DNA from: Salmonella enterica subsp. enterica serovar Typhimurium str. LT2 | GTDB taxonomy: Bacteria > Pseudomonadota > Gammaproteobacteria > Enterobacterales > Enterobacteriaceae | Length of the DNA stretch: 64,000 nucleotides | Direction of reading: 5' to 3' | NCBI RefSeq assembly: GCF_000006945.2 | Contig: NC_003197.2 | Coordinates: 1,984,001 to 2,048,000, forward strand | Shown here: positions 8,624-18,593 of the stretch, piece by piece | How the letters are laid out: each line of letters starts with the position of its first letter | Position numbering within the stretch: position 1 is the stretch's first letter | Position numbers and translations under genes: made by a program | Notes under the pieces: model-generated | What the model saw: the letters and a program-made list of their open reading frames with translations, nothing else | What the model was told of the DNA's origin: nothing | Databases searched by the model: none

Positions 8624-9223
8624 ATGAAAAAACATTATTCTGTCCAATATGAAACCGGGGATATCGTCTTTACCTGTATAGGTGCCGCGCTTTTCGGCCA
8701 GATATCCACCGCTTCACAGTGCTGGAGCAACCATGTTGGGATTATTATTGGTCATAATGGTGATGACTATCTGGTGGCGGAAAGTCGCGTCCCCCTCTCA
8801 ACCGTCACCACGCTGTCACTGTTTATACAACGTTCAGCCGGACAACGTTACGCGGTTCGTCGCCTGTGCGGCGGCCTGACGGTCGAACAGAAACTCGCCA
8901 TCATGGAACAGGTTCCCGCCCGGCTGAATAAGTTTTATCACACGGGGTTTAAATATGAGTCATCGCGCCAGTTCTGCTCGAAATTTGTGTTTGATATCTA
9001 TAAAGAAGCATTGTGTATTCCGGTAGGCGATATTGAGACATTCGAAGAATTGCTTCACAGCAATCCTGATGCGAAACTCGCCTTCTGGAAGTTCTGGTTT
9101 TTAGGTTCAATCCCGTGGGATCGTAAGACGGTGACGCCCGCCAGCCTGTGGCATCATCCCAATTTAGAATTAATTAGCGCCTGTGGAATTGAAACCCCTC
9201 AACGCGAGGCTGAGGGAGAATGA
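8624..9223 (+). CDS. yebB: YebB family protein (permuted papain/NlpC-like fold)
   Basis: Conserved protein of unknown substrate. With the ATG at 8624 the N-terminus MKKHYSVQYETGDIVF aligns residue for residue with the start of E. coli YebB. A GTG two codons upstream is also open. The candidate catalytic residues of the YiiX/YebB permuted amidase fold are visible: His in SNHVGIIIGH and Cys in RQFCSKFVFDIY. The protein has 199 residues, the family size. Convergent with ruvC, one base apart. Confidence 0.9.
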   Translation: MKKHYSVQYETGDIVFTCIGAALFGQISTASQCWSNHVGIIIGHNGDDYLVAESRVPLSTVTTLSLFIQRSAGQRYAVRRLCGGLTVEQKLAIMEQVPARLNKFYHTGFKYESSRQFCSKFVFDIYKEALCIPVGDIETFEELLHSNPDAKLAFWKFWFLGSIPWDRKTVTPASLWHHPNLELISACGIETPQREAEGE

Positions 9224-9224
9224 T

Positions 9225-9746
9225 TTAGCGCAACCTTCCCCGCGCCAGATTGAGTCGGCTCTCGCTCATTTGCATCGCGTTCTGGCTAACATGGCAATGC
9301 GTAATGGCGATAGCCAGCGCATCCGCGGCATCGGCCTGCGGGTTAGCGGGGAGCTTTAGCAACGTACGAACCATATGCTGTACCTGGCTTTTTTCCGCGC
9401 TACCAATACCGACGACGGTTTGCTTCACCTGACGCGCCGCGTATTCAAACACGGGCAGTTCCTGATTGACCGCGGCGACAATCGCGACGCCGCGCGCCTG
9501 TCCCAGCTTGAGGGCTGAATCGGCGTTCTTCGCCATAAACACTTGTTCGATAGCAAAATAGTCCGGCTGGAACTGCGTGATGATTTCCGTCACGCCTGCG
9601 TATATGAGCTTCAAACGAGACGGCAAATCATCGACTTTGGTGCGAATACATCCGCTGCCCAGATAGGTCAGTTGTCTGCCTACCTGGCGGATAACGCCAT
9701 AACCGGTAATGCGCGAGCCGGGGTCAATACCGAGAATAATCGACAC
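9225..9746 (-). CDS. ruvC: Holliday junction endonuclease RuvC
   Basis: Dimeric nuclease that resolves Holliday junctions after RuvAB branch migration. The protein has 173 residues with an RNase H-like fold. The acidic active-site residues can be placed: Asp8 in LGIDPGSR, Glu in FAIEQVF, and the C-terminal pair in ADAADALAIA. It follows yebC on the same strand, the standard yebC-ruvC arrangement, and is separated from ruvAB by two intervening genes. Confidence 0.98.
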   Translation of the reverse strand: MSIILGIDPGSRITGYGVIRQVGRQLTYLGSGCIRTKVDDLPSRLKLIYAGVTEIITQFQPDYFAIEQVFMAKNADSALKLGQARGVAIVAAVNQELPVFEYAARQVKQTVVGIGSAEKSQVQHMVRTLLKLPANPQADAADALAIAITHCHVSQNAMQMSESRLNLARGRLR

Positions 9747-9782
9747 GCTATACCCCCTGCCCGCCGGCGTTTAACAGCACCA

Positions 9783-10523
9783 TTACAGGGTCGCCGCCAC
9801 CTCATCAGAGATCTCACCGTTATGGTAGACTTCCTGGACATCGTCACAGTCTTCCAGCATATCGATCAGACGTAGCAGTTTCGGCGCGGTTTCCGCATCC
9901 ATATCCGCTTTGGTTGACGGGATCATGGACACTTCGGCGCTGTCCGCTTTCAGACCCGCCGCTTCCAGCGCGTCACGCACTTTGCCCATCTCTTCCCAGG
10001 CAGTGTAAACATCAATCGCGCCATCATCATAGGTCACAACATCTTCCGCGCCAGCTTCCAGAGCAGCTTCCATGATGGTGTCTTCATCGCCTTTCTCAAA
10101 GGAGATGACCCCTTTCTTACTGAACAGGTACGCCACTGAGCCATCGGTACCCAGATTACCACCGCACTTGCTGAAAGCATGACGCACTTCCGCTACGGTA
10201 CGGTTACGGTTGTCACTCAGACACTCAATCATAATGGCCGTGCCGCCAGGACCATAACCTTCATAGATGATGGTTTCCATGTTCGAGTCTTCATCACCAC
10301 CCACACCGCGAGCGATGGCACGGTTCAGAGTGTCGCGGGTCATGTTATTGGCCAGCGCTTTATCTACAGCCGCGCGCAGACGCGGGTTGGCATCCGGATC
10401 GCCGCCGCCCAATTTAGCTGCCGTTACCAGTTCACGAATAATTTTAGTGAAGATTTTACCGCGCTTGGCATCCTGCGCAGCTTTACGATGTCTGGTGTTG
10501 GCCCATTTACTATGACCTGCCAT
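9783..10523 (-). CDS. yebC: YebC/TACO1 family protein
   Basis: Member of the YebC/TACO1 family. It was long annotated as a transcriptional regulator, and more recent work on the family links it to translation of difficult (proline-rich) sequences. The protein has 246 residues and opens with the family signature [20 protein letters not shown]. It sits between nudB and ruvC, all on the minus strand, and probably in one transcript. Confidence 0.95.
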
Positions 10524-10552
10524 AAATATTTCCTCAAAAAAAGCGCGCCTTT

Positions 10553-11005
10553 TCAGGCGACGTTAATGACAAACTCTTCAATCGCTTGCCGGTTACTCCA
10601 GGACTTGGTAAGCGCCGCCGCGTCAGGCGCATCAAGCCACTGGTACGTCAGATGTTCAGTGAATATCACCTGCCGCTCATGCGGTAACGCAAGGCAGAAC
10701 CAGAATTCTGTATTGTGCATAACGCCCGGCGCATAGCGATGACGTAAATGTGAAAAAATTTCAAACTCCACCGTACGTTGGCAGTCGATTAAGGTCAGTT
10801 GCTCTGCCGCAACATCAATCGTGACCTCCTCTTTGACTTCACGCACGGCGGCCTGCAACGCGGTCTCCCCTTCTTCTATGCTGCCAGTCACTGACTGCCA
10901 AAAATCCGGGTCGTCGCGTCGCTGCAACATTAGCACCCGTTTCGTATCCTGCGCGAAAATAACCACCAGGACCGAAACGGGGCGCTTGTACACTTTATCC
11001 TTCAC
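10553..11005 (-). CDS. nudB: Dihydroneopterin triphosphate diphosphatase NudB
   Basis: Removes pyrophosphate from dihydroneopterin triphosphate in folate synthesis. The protein has 150 residues. The Nudix box is intact: Gly in [13 protein letters not shown] followed by REVKEEV. Lies 102 bases downstream of aspS in the aspS-nudB-yebC-ruvC order shared with E. coli. Confidence 0.96.
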
Positions 11006-11107
11006 GCGACCTCGTTGTTGGCTGTTGGGTGACGCCGCGCATTGATGAGGCTCCCCCTTGCGGGCCGCCGCGATATCACGCGAATGATGTCGTGTACATT
11101 GTTCATA

Positions 11108-12880
11108 TCAGTTATTCTCGGCTTTCTTCACAACCTGAATACCCAACTCCGTCAACGCTGCCAGGTTGGCGAAACTCGGCGCTTCGGTCATCAGACACGC
11201 GGCGGCGGTCGTTTTCGGGAAGGCGATAACATCACGAATATTGTCGGTGCCGGTCAACAGCATGGTCAGACGGTCCAGACCAAACGCCAGGCCCGCGTGC
11301 GGCGGCGTACCGTATTTCAACGCATCCAACAGGAAGCCGAACTTCTCGCGCTGCTCCTGCTCATTGATACCGAGAATACCAAATACGGTTTGCTGCATTT
11401 CACCGTTGTGAATACGCACCGAACCGCCGCCCACTTCATAGCCGTTAATCACCATATCGTAAGCGTTAGCGACGGCTCCTTCCGGCGCAGTTTTCAGTTC
11501 AGACGCCGTCATGTCACGCGGGGCGGTGAACGGATGGTGCATCGCGGTCAGACCGCCTTCGCCGTCGTCTTCGAACATCGGGAAGTCAATCACCCACAGC
11601 GGCGCCCATTTGTCTTCGTCGGTCAGGCTCAGGTCTTTGCCCAGTTTCAGACGCAGCGCGCCCAGCGCATCGGCAACCACTTTGTTGTTATCTGCGCCGA
11701 AGAAGATCATGTCGCCGTCCTGCGCGCCGGTACGTTCAAGGATAGCCTCGACGATGTCGGCGGTCAGGAACTTGGCCACCGGACTGTTAATCCCGTCCAG
11801 ACCTTTCGCGCGCTCGTTAACTTTGATATACGCCAGTCCTTTCGCGCCGTAGATCTTAACAAAGTTACCGTAATCGTCGATCTGCTTACGGCTAAGCTGT
11901 GCGCCGCCAGGCACACGCAGCGCTGCCACGCGGCCTTTCGGATCGTTAGCCGGGCCCGCGAAGACCGCGAACTCTACCGATTTCAGCAGGTCAGCGACAT
12001 CTACCAGTTCCATCGGGTTACGCAGGTCTGGTTTGTCGGAACCGTAACGACGTTCCGCTTCGGCAAACGTCATGACCGGGAAATCCCCCAGATCCACGCC
12101 TTTCACTTCCAGCCATAAATGGCGCACCAGCGCTTCCATCACTTCGCGCACCTGTGGCGCGGTCATGAAGGAGGTCTCGACGTCGATCTGAGTAAACTCC
12201 GGCTGACGGTCAGCACGTAAGTCTTCATCACGGAAGCATTTGACTATCTGATAGTAACGGTCGAAACCGGACATCATCAGGAGCTGTTTGAACAGCTGCG
12301 GCGACTGCGGCAGCGCGTAGAATTTACCTTTGTGCACGCGCGAAGGCACCAGATAGTCGCGCGCGCCTTCCGGCGTGGCTTTGGTCAGCATCGGCGTTTC
12401 AATATCAAGGAAACCGTGATCGTCCATAAAACGACGCACCAGGCTGGTAATTTTGGCGCGGGTTTTCAGGCGCTGCGCCATTTCCGGACGACGTAAATCC
12501 AGATAGCGGTACTTGAGACGCGCCTCTTCGGTATTAACGTGGTTAGCGTCAAGCGGCAGTGAGTCTGCGCGGTTGATGATAGTGAGAGAGGACGCCAGCA
12601 CTTCAATTTCGCCGGTCGCCATATCCGCATTGACGTTTTTCGCGTCACGCGCACGCACGGTGCCCGTAACCTGAATGCAGAACTCATTACGCAGTTCAGA
12701 GGCCAGCTTTAACGCGTCCGCACGATCCGGATCGAAGAACACCTGCACAATACCTTCGCGGTCGCGCATATCGATAAAGATCAGGCTGCCAAGATCACGA
12801 CGACGGTTGACCCAACCACACAGAGTCACCTGCTGCCCCACGTGGGACAGACGTAGCTGTCCGCAATATTCTGTACGCAT
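11108..12880 (-). CDS. aspS: Aspartyl-tRNA synthetase
   Basis: Charges tRNA-Asp with aspartate. The 590-residue protein is the normal bacterial form. It has an N-terminal OB anticodon-binding domain (VTLCGWVNRRRDLG), a class II catalytic core with motif 2 around KCFRDEDLRADRQPEFTQID, a GAD insertion domain, and motif 3 near the end (GLAFGLDRLTMLL). The upstream 320 bases hold its promoter. Confidence 0.98.
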   Translation of the reverse strand: MRTEYCGQLRLSHVGQQVTLCGWVNRRRDLGSLIFIDMRDREGIVQVFFDPDRADALKLASELRNEFCIQVTGTVRARDAKNVNADMATGEIEVLASSLTIINRADSLPLDANHVNTEEARLKYRYLDLRRPEMAQRLKTRAKITSLVRRFMDDHGFLDIETPMLTKATPEGARDYLVPSRVHKGKFYALPQSPQLFKQLLMMSGFDRYYQIVKCFRDEDLRADRQPEFTQIDVETSFMTAPQVREVMEALVRHLWLEVKGVDLGDFPVMTFAEAERRYGSDKPDLRNPMELVDVADLLKSVEFAVFAGPANDPKGRVAALRVPGGAQLSRKQIDDYGNFVKIYGAKGLAYIKVNERAKGLDGINSPVAKFLTADIVEAILERTGAQDGDMIFFGADNNKVVADALGALRLKLGKDLSLTDEDKWAPLWVIDFPMFEDDGEGGLTAMHHPFTAPRDMTASELKTAPEGAVANAYDMVINGYEVGGGSVRIHNGEMQQTVFGILGINEQEQREKFGFLLDALKYGTPPHAGLAFGLDRLTMLLTGTDNIRDVIAFPKTTAAACLMTEAPSFANLAALTELGIQVVKKAENN

Positions 12881-13204
12881 GAGATATCCCTTAACTTAGC
12901 CGCAGGCGGATTGTTGCCTGCCATGCAGGCGACGAAGTCGCAGCTTTAGCTGTATGTCACAACTGGATGAAAAAAGGCGGCTATTATACTGGAAATTCTG
13001 CCGCACGATAAGAGTCAATCCAGCATGGGAGCGATAACTTGCCCGTTTCATGCGGTATCGACACTTGGTTCATACTGACTGTACCCGGGTTTTTCACGCG
13101 GGTATTGCGTATGCTCACAAAAATTAACAATATTTGTCGCCGCTTTCCTCTTTAATCGCGCTTAAGGTGTAGTGAAATCCGCTATTTTTAGGAGAGTGAT
13201 TATC
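12881..13204. other. Divergent promoter region between aspS and yecD
   Basis: 324 bases with no gene. It should contain the aspS promoter on the minus strand and the yecD promoter on the plus strand. A strong ribosome site (TAGGAGAG) precedes yecD at about 13189. Nothing else stands out. Confidence 0.5.
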
Positions 13205-13771
13205 ATGCTGAAACTCAACGCGACCACAACCGCCCTGGTGGTTATTGATTTACAGGAAGGAATTCTTCCGTTTGCCGGCGGCCCGTATACGGCAAATGAG
13301 GTGGTCGCCCGCGCCGCGCGGCTGGCGGAAAAGTGTCGTGCCAACGGCTCGCCCGTGGTTATGGTACGCGTCGGATGGTCTGATGATTATGCCGAAGCGT
13401 TAAAACAACCCGTGGATGCCGCAACGCCTGCGCACGCGTTGCCGGAAAACTGGTGGACCTGGCCTACGGCATTGGGTAAAAAGGACAGCGATCTGGAAGT
13501 GACTAAACGCCAGTGGGGCGCGTTTTACGGCACCGATCTGGAATTACAGCTTCGCCGCCGGGGTATCGACACCATCATATTGTGCGGGATCTCAACCAAT
13601 ATCGGCGTCGAATCCACAGCGCGTAACGCCTGGGAGTTGGGGTTTAACCTTATTATTGCCGAAGATGCCTGTAGCGCCGCCAGCAGTGAGCAGCATCAGA
13701 GCAGTATGACACATATTTTCCCGCGCATTGGCCGGGTACGCAGCGTAGAGGATATTTTAAACGCCTTATGA
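13205..13771 (+). CDS. yecD: Isochorismatase-family hydrolase YecD
   Basis: Cysteine hydrolase of the isochorismatase superfamily with no established substrate. The start MLKLNATTTALVVIDL at 13205, preceded by TAGGAGAG, gives 188 residues as in E. coli. The catalytic Asp sits in VVIDLQ and the nucleophile Cys in LCGISTNIGVE, which also has the family cis-peptide region. The stop overlaps the yecE start (ATGA). Confidence 0.93.
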   Translation: MLKLNATTTALVVIDLQEGILPFAGGPYTANEVVARAARLAEKCRANGSPVVMVRVGWSDDYAEALKQPVDAATPAHALPENWWTWPTALGKKDSDLEVTKRQWGAFYGTDLELQLRRRGIDTIILCGISTNIGVESTARNAWELGFNLIIAEDACSAASSEQHQSSMTHIFPRIGRVRSVEDILNAL

Positions 13772-14586
13772 TCTACATTGGCTTGCCGCAATGGTCGCAC
13801 CCGAAATGGGCGCGGCTCGGCATCACCAGTCTGGAAGAGTATGCCCGCCACTTTAACTGCGTGGAGGGCAACACCACGCTTTACGCGCTGCCGAAAGCGG
13901 AAATTGTCGATCGCTGGTATGCGCAAACTACGGACGATTTCCGTTTTTGCTTTAAATTTCCCGCCACCATTTCTCACCAGGCCGCGCTGCGCCATTGCGA
14001 CGATCTGGTACAGGCGTTTTTTACCCGCCTGGCGCCGCTGGAAACGCGTATTGGCCAATACTGGCTGCAGTTGCCCGCCGCCTTTGGACCGCGCGATCTC
14101 CCCGCCTTATGGCAGTTTCTTGATGCGCTCCCCGCCACGTTTACCTATGGCGTAGAAGTTCGTCATCCGTGTTTTTTTGACAAAGGTGAGGATGAACAGC
14201 GGCTCAATCGCGGGTTACACGCGCGCGGCGTAAACCGCGTGATCCTGGATAGTCGTCCGGTACATGCCGCCCATCCCCACAGCGAGGCCGTCCGCGACGC
14301 GCAGCGAAAAAAACCCAAAGTTCCGGTACATGCTGTCGTGACGGCCAGCCATCCAATGGTGCGTTTTATCGGTAGCGATAATATGGCGCAAAACCGTGAA
14401 TTTTTCGCCGCCTGGTTGCAGAAACTCCCGCAGTGGCGGCAGACCACCACGCCTTTTCTGTTTTTACATACTCCGGATATCGCGCAGGCGCCGGAACTGG
14501 TGAATACGCTTTGGCATGATTTACGCAGCGTCTTACCGGAAATCGGCACTGCTCCGTCCATTCCACAGCAATCTTCTCTTTTCTGA
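13768..14586 (+). CDS. yecE: DUF72 family protein YecE
   Basis: Conserved TIM-barrel-like DUF72 protein of unknown function. It has 272 residues and the family N-terminal signature around IGLPQWSHPKWARLG. It is translationally coupled to yecD by a four-base overlap, which suggests a shared metabolic role that is still unassigned. Confidence 0.93.
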   Translation: MIYIGLPQWSHPKWARLGITSLEEYARHFNCVEGNTTLYALPKAEIVDRWYAQTTDDFRFCFKFPATISHQAALRHCDDLVQAFFTRLAPLETRIGQYWLQLPAAFGPRDLPALWQFLDALPATFTYGVEVRHPCFFDKGEDEQRLNRGLHARGVNRVILDSRPVHAAHPHSEAVRDAQRKKPKVPVHAVVTASHPMVRFIGSDNMAQNREFFAAWLQKLPQWRQTTTPFLFLHTPDIAQAPELVNTLWHDLRSVLPEIGTAPSIPQQSSLF

Positions 14587-14638
14587 AAATGCCCCCTATC
14601 ATAGACAGTGCCATCAGCCATTTTAAAAGGGAGTTTGT

Positions 14639-15034
14639 ATGGTAAGCGCGCTGTATGCCGTTTTGGGTGCGTTATTATTAATGAAGTTCTCTTTTAATGT
14701 CGTTCGCTTGCGAATGCAGTACCGTGTCGCCTATGGCGACGGCGGTTTTAGCGAATTGCAAAGCGCCATCCGTATTCATGGCAACGCGGTGGAATATATT
14801 CCTGTCGCGCTGGTGCTGCTGCTGTTTATGGAAATGAACGGCGCCGAAACGTGGATGGTGCATATCTGCGGCATCATTTTAATCGCCGGTCGGCTGATGC
14901 ATTATTACGGTTTTCACCACCGCCTGTTCCGCTGGCGGCGGGCGGGGATGAGCGCGACCTGGTGCGCATTGTTGCTGATGGTGCTGGCAAACCTGTGGTA
15001 TATGCCCTGGGAGTTGGTTTTCTCCCTGTATTAG
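14639..15034 (+). CDS. yecN: MAPEG-family inner membrane protein YecN
   Basis: 131-residue protein with four hydrophobic helices, of the MAPEG family (membrane-associated proteins in eicosanoid and glutathione metabolism). The conserved ExxxNxxEYxP-type signature is seen as IRIHGNAVEYIPVAL. The bacterial substrate is unknown. A ribosome site AAGGGAG precedes the ATG. Confidence 0.92.
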   Translation: MVSALYAVLGALLLMKFSFNVVRLRMQYRVAYGDGGFSELQSAIRIHGNAVEYIPVALVLLLFMEMNGAETWMVHICGIILIAGRLMHYYGFHHRLFRWRRAGMSATWCALLLMVLANLWYMPWELVFSLY

Positions 15035-15074
15035 CGCACAATATGCGCCTTTATTTTTCCCGGATGTATACGTT

Positions 15075-15818
15075 ATGTCTCACCGCGACACGCTTTTTTC
15101 TGCGCCTATCGCCCGTCTCGGCGACTGGACTTTTGATGAACGAGTAGCCGAAGTTTTCCCCGACATGATTCAGCGTTCGGTACCAGGCTACTCCAACATC
15201 ATCTCCATGATCGGCATGTTAGCTGAACGCTTTGTGCAGCCGAACACGCAGGTCTACGATCTGGGCTGCTCGCTGGGCGCCGCGACGCTGTCTGTTCGGC
15301 GTAATATCCGCCATGAGCATTGTCGCATTATCGCCGTCGATAACTCCCCGGCCATGATTGAACGCTGCCGCCGTCATATTGATGCGTATAAAGCGCCTAC
15401 GCCGGTTGAAGTCGTTGAAGGCGATATCCGCGATATCACTATTGAAAACGCCTCGATGGTGGTGCTGAATTTTACCCTGCAATTCCTTGAACCTGCCGAA
15501 CGCCAGGCATTGCTGGATAAGATTTACCTGGGGTTGAATCCCGGCGGCGCGCTGGTACTGTCGGAAAAATTTAGCTTTGAAGACGCGAAAGTGGGCGAGC
15601 TGTTATTCAACATGCACCACGATTTTAAACGCGCTAATGGGTACAGCGAACTGGAGATCAGCCAGAAGCGCAGTATGCTGGAAAACGTGATGCTCACCGA
15701 CTCGGTGGAAACACATAAAGCGCGCCTGCGTCAGGCGGGTTTCGAACACAGTGAACTGTGGTTCCAGTGCTTTAATTTCGGGTCGCTTGTCGCGTTAAAA
15801 GCCGGAGTTGCCGCATGA
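15075..15818 (+). CDS. cmoA: Carboxy-S-adenosylmethionine synthase CmoA
   Basis: Makes carboxy-SAM from SAM and prephenate, the donor for wobble uridine-34 modification. The protein has 247 residues with a class I methyltransferase fold. The SAM-binding motif is VYDLGCSLGAATLSV. The stop overlaps the cmoB start (ATGA), so the two consecutive pathway enzymes are coupled. Confidence 0.96.
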   Translation: MSHRDTLFSAPIARLGDWTFDERVAEVFPDMIQRSVPGYSNIISMIGMLAERFVQPNTQVYDLGCSLGAATLSVRRNIRHEHCRIIAVDNSPAMIERCRRHIDAYKAPTPVEVVEGDIRDITIENASMVVLNFTLQFLEPAERQALLDKIYLGLNPGGALVLSEKFSFEDAKVGELLFNMHHDFKRANGYSELEISQKRSMLENVMLTDSVETHKARLRQAGFEHSELWFQCFNFGSLVALKAGVAA

Positions 15819-16786
15819 TCGAGTTTGGTAACTTTTATCAGCTCATTGCTAAAAATCATCTCTCCCACTGGCTGGAAACATTGCCCGCGCAGATTGCCTC
15901 CTGGCAACGCGAGCAGCAGCATGGCTTGTTTAAACAGTGGTCGAACGCGGTAGAATTTTTACCGGAAATGACGCCCTGGCGGCTGGATTTACTGCACAGC
16001 GTCACGGCGGAAAGCGAAACGCCGCTCAGCGAAGGTCAGCTAAAGCGTATTGATACATTGCTGCGTAATCTGATGCCGTGGCGTAAAGGCCCGTTCTCGC
16101 TTTATGGCGTAGATATTGACACCGAATGGCGCTCCGACTGGAAGTGGGATCGCGTACTGCCGCATCTGTCAGATTTAACTGGCCGGACGATCCTTGATGT
16201 CGGCTGCGGCAGCGGCTATCACCTGTGGCGGATGATTGGCGCGGGCGCACATCTGGCGGTCGGCATCGATCCTACGCAGCTTTTCCTCTGCCAGTTTGAG
16301 GCGGTGCGTAAACTGTTGGGTAACGATCAGCGCGCGCATCTGCTGCCGTTGGGCATTGAACAACTCCCGGCGCTGAAAGCATTTGATACCGTCTTCTCGA
16401 TGGGGGTGCTTTATCACCGTCGCTCGCCGCTGGAGCATCTGTGGCAGTTAAAAGATCAGTTGGTCAACGAGGGTGAGCTGGTACTGGAAACGCTGGTCAT
16501 CGACGGCGACGAAAATACCGTACTGGTGCCGGGTGACCGCTACGCGCAGATGCGTAACGTCTATTTTATTCCTTCCGCGCCGGCATTAAAAAAATGGCTG
16601 GAAAAATGCGGCTTTATTGATGTGCGTATCGCTGACGTTTGCGTCACTACCACCGAAGAGCAGCGCCGTACCGAATGGATGGTTACCGAGTCGCTGGCCG
16701 ATTTTCTTGACCCGAACGATCGCAGCAAGACGGTGGAAGGCTATCCCGCCCCGCAGCGCGCGGTGCTGATTGCGCGTAAACCGTGA
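15815..16786 (+). CDS. cmoB: tRNA U34 carboxymethyltransferase CmoB
   Basis: Uses carboxy-SAM from CmoA to carboxymethylate 5-hydroxyuridine-34, giving cmo5U in several tRNAs. The protein has 323 residues. The SAM-fold motif is ILDVGCGSGYHLWRM. It is overlapped with and downstream of cmoA. Confidence 0.96.
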   Translation: MIEFGNFYQLIAKNHLSHWLETLPAQIASWQREQQHGLFKQWSNAVEFLPEMTPWRLDLLHSVTAESETPLSEGQLKRIDTLLRNLMPWRKGPFSLYGVDIDTEWRSDWKWDRVLPHLSDLTGRTILDVGCGSGYHLWRMIGAGAHLAVGIDPTQLFLCQFEAVRKLLGNDQRAHLLPLGIEQLPALKAFDTVFSMGVLYHRRSPLEHLWQLKDQLVNEGELVLETLVIDGDENTVLVPGDRYAQMRNVYFIPSAPALKKWLEKCGFIDVRIADVCVTTTEEQRRTEWMVTESLADFLDPNDRSKTVEGYPAPQRAVLIARKP

Positions 16787-16822
16787 TGGATTGCCGAATG
16801 ACCGTTACGTATAGCACCGTTT

Positions 16823-16943
16823 CTCCAAAATAGTTCAAGTTGCAGCAAGGCGGCAACGCAGCAAATCCCCGGGAACGTAGGTAGCTACGTGGCCGGGGTG
16901 CGCGAGGCGGCCAACGCTGCTGCGGCTTGAAATATGAAGGAGA
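16823..16943. repeat. ERIC (IRU) element
   Basis: About 121 bases between convergent cmoB and cutC form a long imperfect palindrome. The arms are TTCAAGTTGCAGCAAGGCGG and CTGCTGCGGCTTGAA. The core halves AATCCCCGGGAAC and GGCCGGGGTGCGCGAGG match the two conserved ERIC halves with some changes. The size fits the roughly 127-bp consensus. Confidence 0.8.
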
Positions 16944-16944
16944 A

Positions 16945-16976
16945 AAAAAGGCCCCTGTTGAATTGGCAGGGGCCTG
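16945..16976 (-). terminator. Rho-independent terminator of cutC
   Basis: On the minus strand the stem GGCCCCTG / CAGGGGCC is followed by seven T residues. It lies about 46 bases after the cutC stop. Confidence 0.8.
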
Positions 16977-17021
16977 GTACGAGCAAGCATCATATTGGGC
17001 GACATGATGCAACGGTAAAAA

Positions 17022-17768
17022 TCATTTGGCCTGATGGCGAACAATGATTCCTTTCATTTCAGCGACCGCCGCACCCTCTACTCTATAGCGAGAATACTCG
17101 TCCGCCTGTATATCGGCAGACATCGATAACCCCTGATTGCGATAGCGCATCGGCGAAGGCAGTAAGACTCCGGCGGAACTGTGTACTTCCCGTACTCCGG
17201 CATCGAGGAAATTCTGCAGGTTATTTGCACGAACCCCCGCACCAGCCATAATGGTTGGAGCATCCCCCTGGGCAATAAGTTCCATAATTATTGATAAACC
17301 TTGCGCCGCATCGGCTTTTTGTCCGGAAGTCAGTACTCTTGCTACGCCTGCGTCAGCCAGATTCTTTAGCGCATTGAAGGGATTAGCGCACATATCGAAG
17401 GCGCGGTGGAATGTCACCGCCAGCGGCCCGGCCGCCGCCATTATTTTTTCCATTCGCGACATATCGACATCCCCATCAACGGTCAACACGCCAGTAACCA
17501 GCCCGGGAAAACCCAACTCTCTGACGAGGCGGATATCTTCCAGCATGGCGGCAAATTCGCCGTCAGTGTAGTAAAAATCCCCGCCGCGAGGACGAATAAT
17601 CGGATGTACGGGAATCGTAATATGCTCGCGTACGCTGCGTAAGACGCCGAAAGAAGGCGTAAGCCCCCCTTCTTTCGGCGCGGCGCACAGTTCGATACGA
17701 TCCGCGCCGTTTCGCTGCGCGGTGAGCGCGCATTCCATGCTGTAACAACAGATCTCAAGTAACGCCAT
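17022..17768 (-). CDS. cutC: CutC family protein
   Basis: TIM-barrel protein named for copper homeostasis. The direct role in copper is disputed for E. coli and the biochemical activity is unknown. The start MALLEICCYSMECALTA at 17768 gives 248 residues, the family length. The longer frame from 17825 runs into yecM and is rejected. Conserved barrel segments include NGADRIELCAAPKEGG, VHPIIRPRGGDF and ILTSGQKADA-like VLTSGQKADA. It is followed by a strong terminator. Confidence 0.93.
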   Translation of the reverse strand: MALLEICCYSMECALTAQRNGADRIELCAAPKEGGLTPSFGVLRSVREHITIPVHPIIRPRGGDFYYTDGEFAAMLEDIRLVRELGFPGLVTGVLTVDGDVDMSRMEKIMAAAGPLAVTFHRAFDMCANPFNALKNLADAGVARVLTSGQKADAAQGLSIIMELIAQGDAPTIMAGAGVRANNLQNFLDAGVREVHSSAGVLLPSPMRYRNQGLSMSADIQADEYSRYRVEGAAVAEMKGIIVRHQAK

Positions 17769-17787
17769 ATTCACTCCGCTCGGCAGG

Positions 17788-18357
17788 TTAATGGGCCGCC
17801 TGTTCGCTGGCGACAATCGCTTCAATCGACCATGGATGAAATTTTACCGTGATGCGACCATCGGTCACGGCCAGCGTAGGGTTTGGCAAACGTTCATGCT
17901 CGCCCTGTGGCGAACTGGTTTTAACCACTATCCCCGGCTGACTAAGCCCCTCATCCGACAACAACGCCAGGGCCCTCGCGTTCAAGGTCTCCGGCTCGCC
18001 GGGCAGCACGATTTCAATATGCTCCCACCCCTCGTGTGGATAGCGTTTTTCTCCCGGCCACGGTAATTCAATAACAGAAAACCGCCAGTGTTCCACACAT
18101 ACCGGTTCATGCAGTTTAAACAGACAAATCGGCCTGCCGTTGATGATATTTTCCGACAGTAGCTCGCCGCATTGTTCAAAACCGCGACGCCAACGCTCCG
18201 CCGTCGTATTCTGGTGACAGCGCAATGAAATGTGATCGGCCTCAAGGGCGCTAATCTGCAGACCAAGGCGAGTGGAAAGTTCTCTGAACGCCAGAGTGAA
18301 TCGCGGTAAATCTGCGGAAATATCATGCAGTTCATCAATGTGTTGCCAGTTCGCCAT
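17788..18357 (-). CDS. yecM: YecM family protein (VOC-like fold)
   Basis: 189-residue conserved protein of unknown function whose E. coli homologue has a vicinal-oxygen-chelate-type fold. Candidate metal ligands are His and Glu in YPHEGWEHIEIVLPG. Lies 19 bases upstream of cutC on the same strand, so the two are probably co-transcribed. Confidence 0.9.
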   Translation of the reverse strand: MANWQHIDELHDISADLPRFTLAFRELSTRLGLQISALEADHISLRCHQNTTAERWRRGFEQCGELLSENIINGRPICLFKLHEPVCVEHWRFSVIELPWPGEKRYPHEGWEHIEIVLPGEPETLNARALALLSDEGLSQPGIVVKTSSPQGEHERLPNPTLAVTDGRITVKFHPWSIEAIVASEQAAH

Positions 18358-18593
18358 ATCAGGACGCTCTTCTTGCTGTGAAAACCGCTAATTTACGCTG
18401 TTGCGCCCCGGCAACCAACCTTTGATTTGATTGGGCGTTTATTGAATGCTTATGCAGATTATTGTTGCGTATATTTCAGGCGACGCGCCGCGCGCGCAAT
18501 GCTGACGCCAACGGGCATTTGCAGTATACTCCCGCCCTAATTCTTAAACTGGCGCGGGCAATACAGCCCGCTTCATAAACGTAAGGTATTCCG

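Noticed and set aside
11042..12118. Long 358-codon plus-strand frame
   Set aside because: Antisense to aspS. Its length comes from codon bias of aspS on the other strand.
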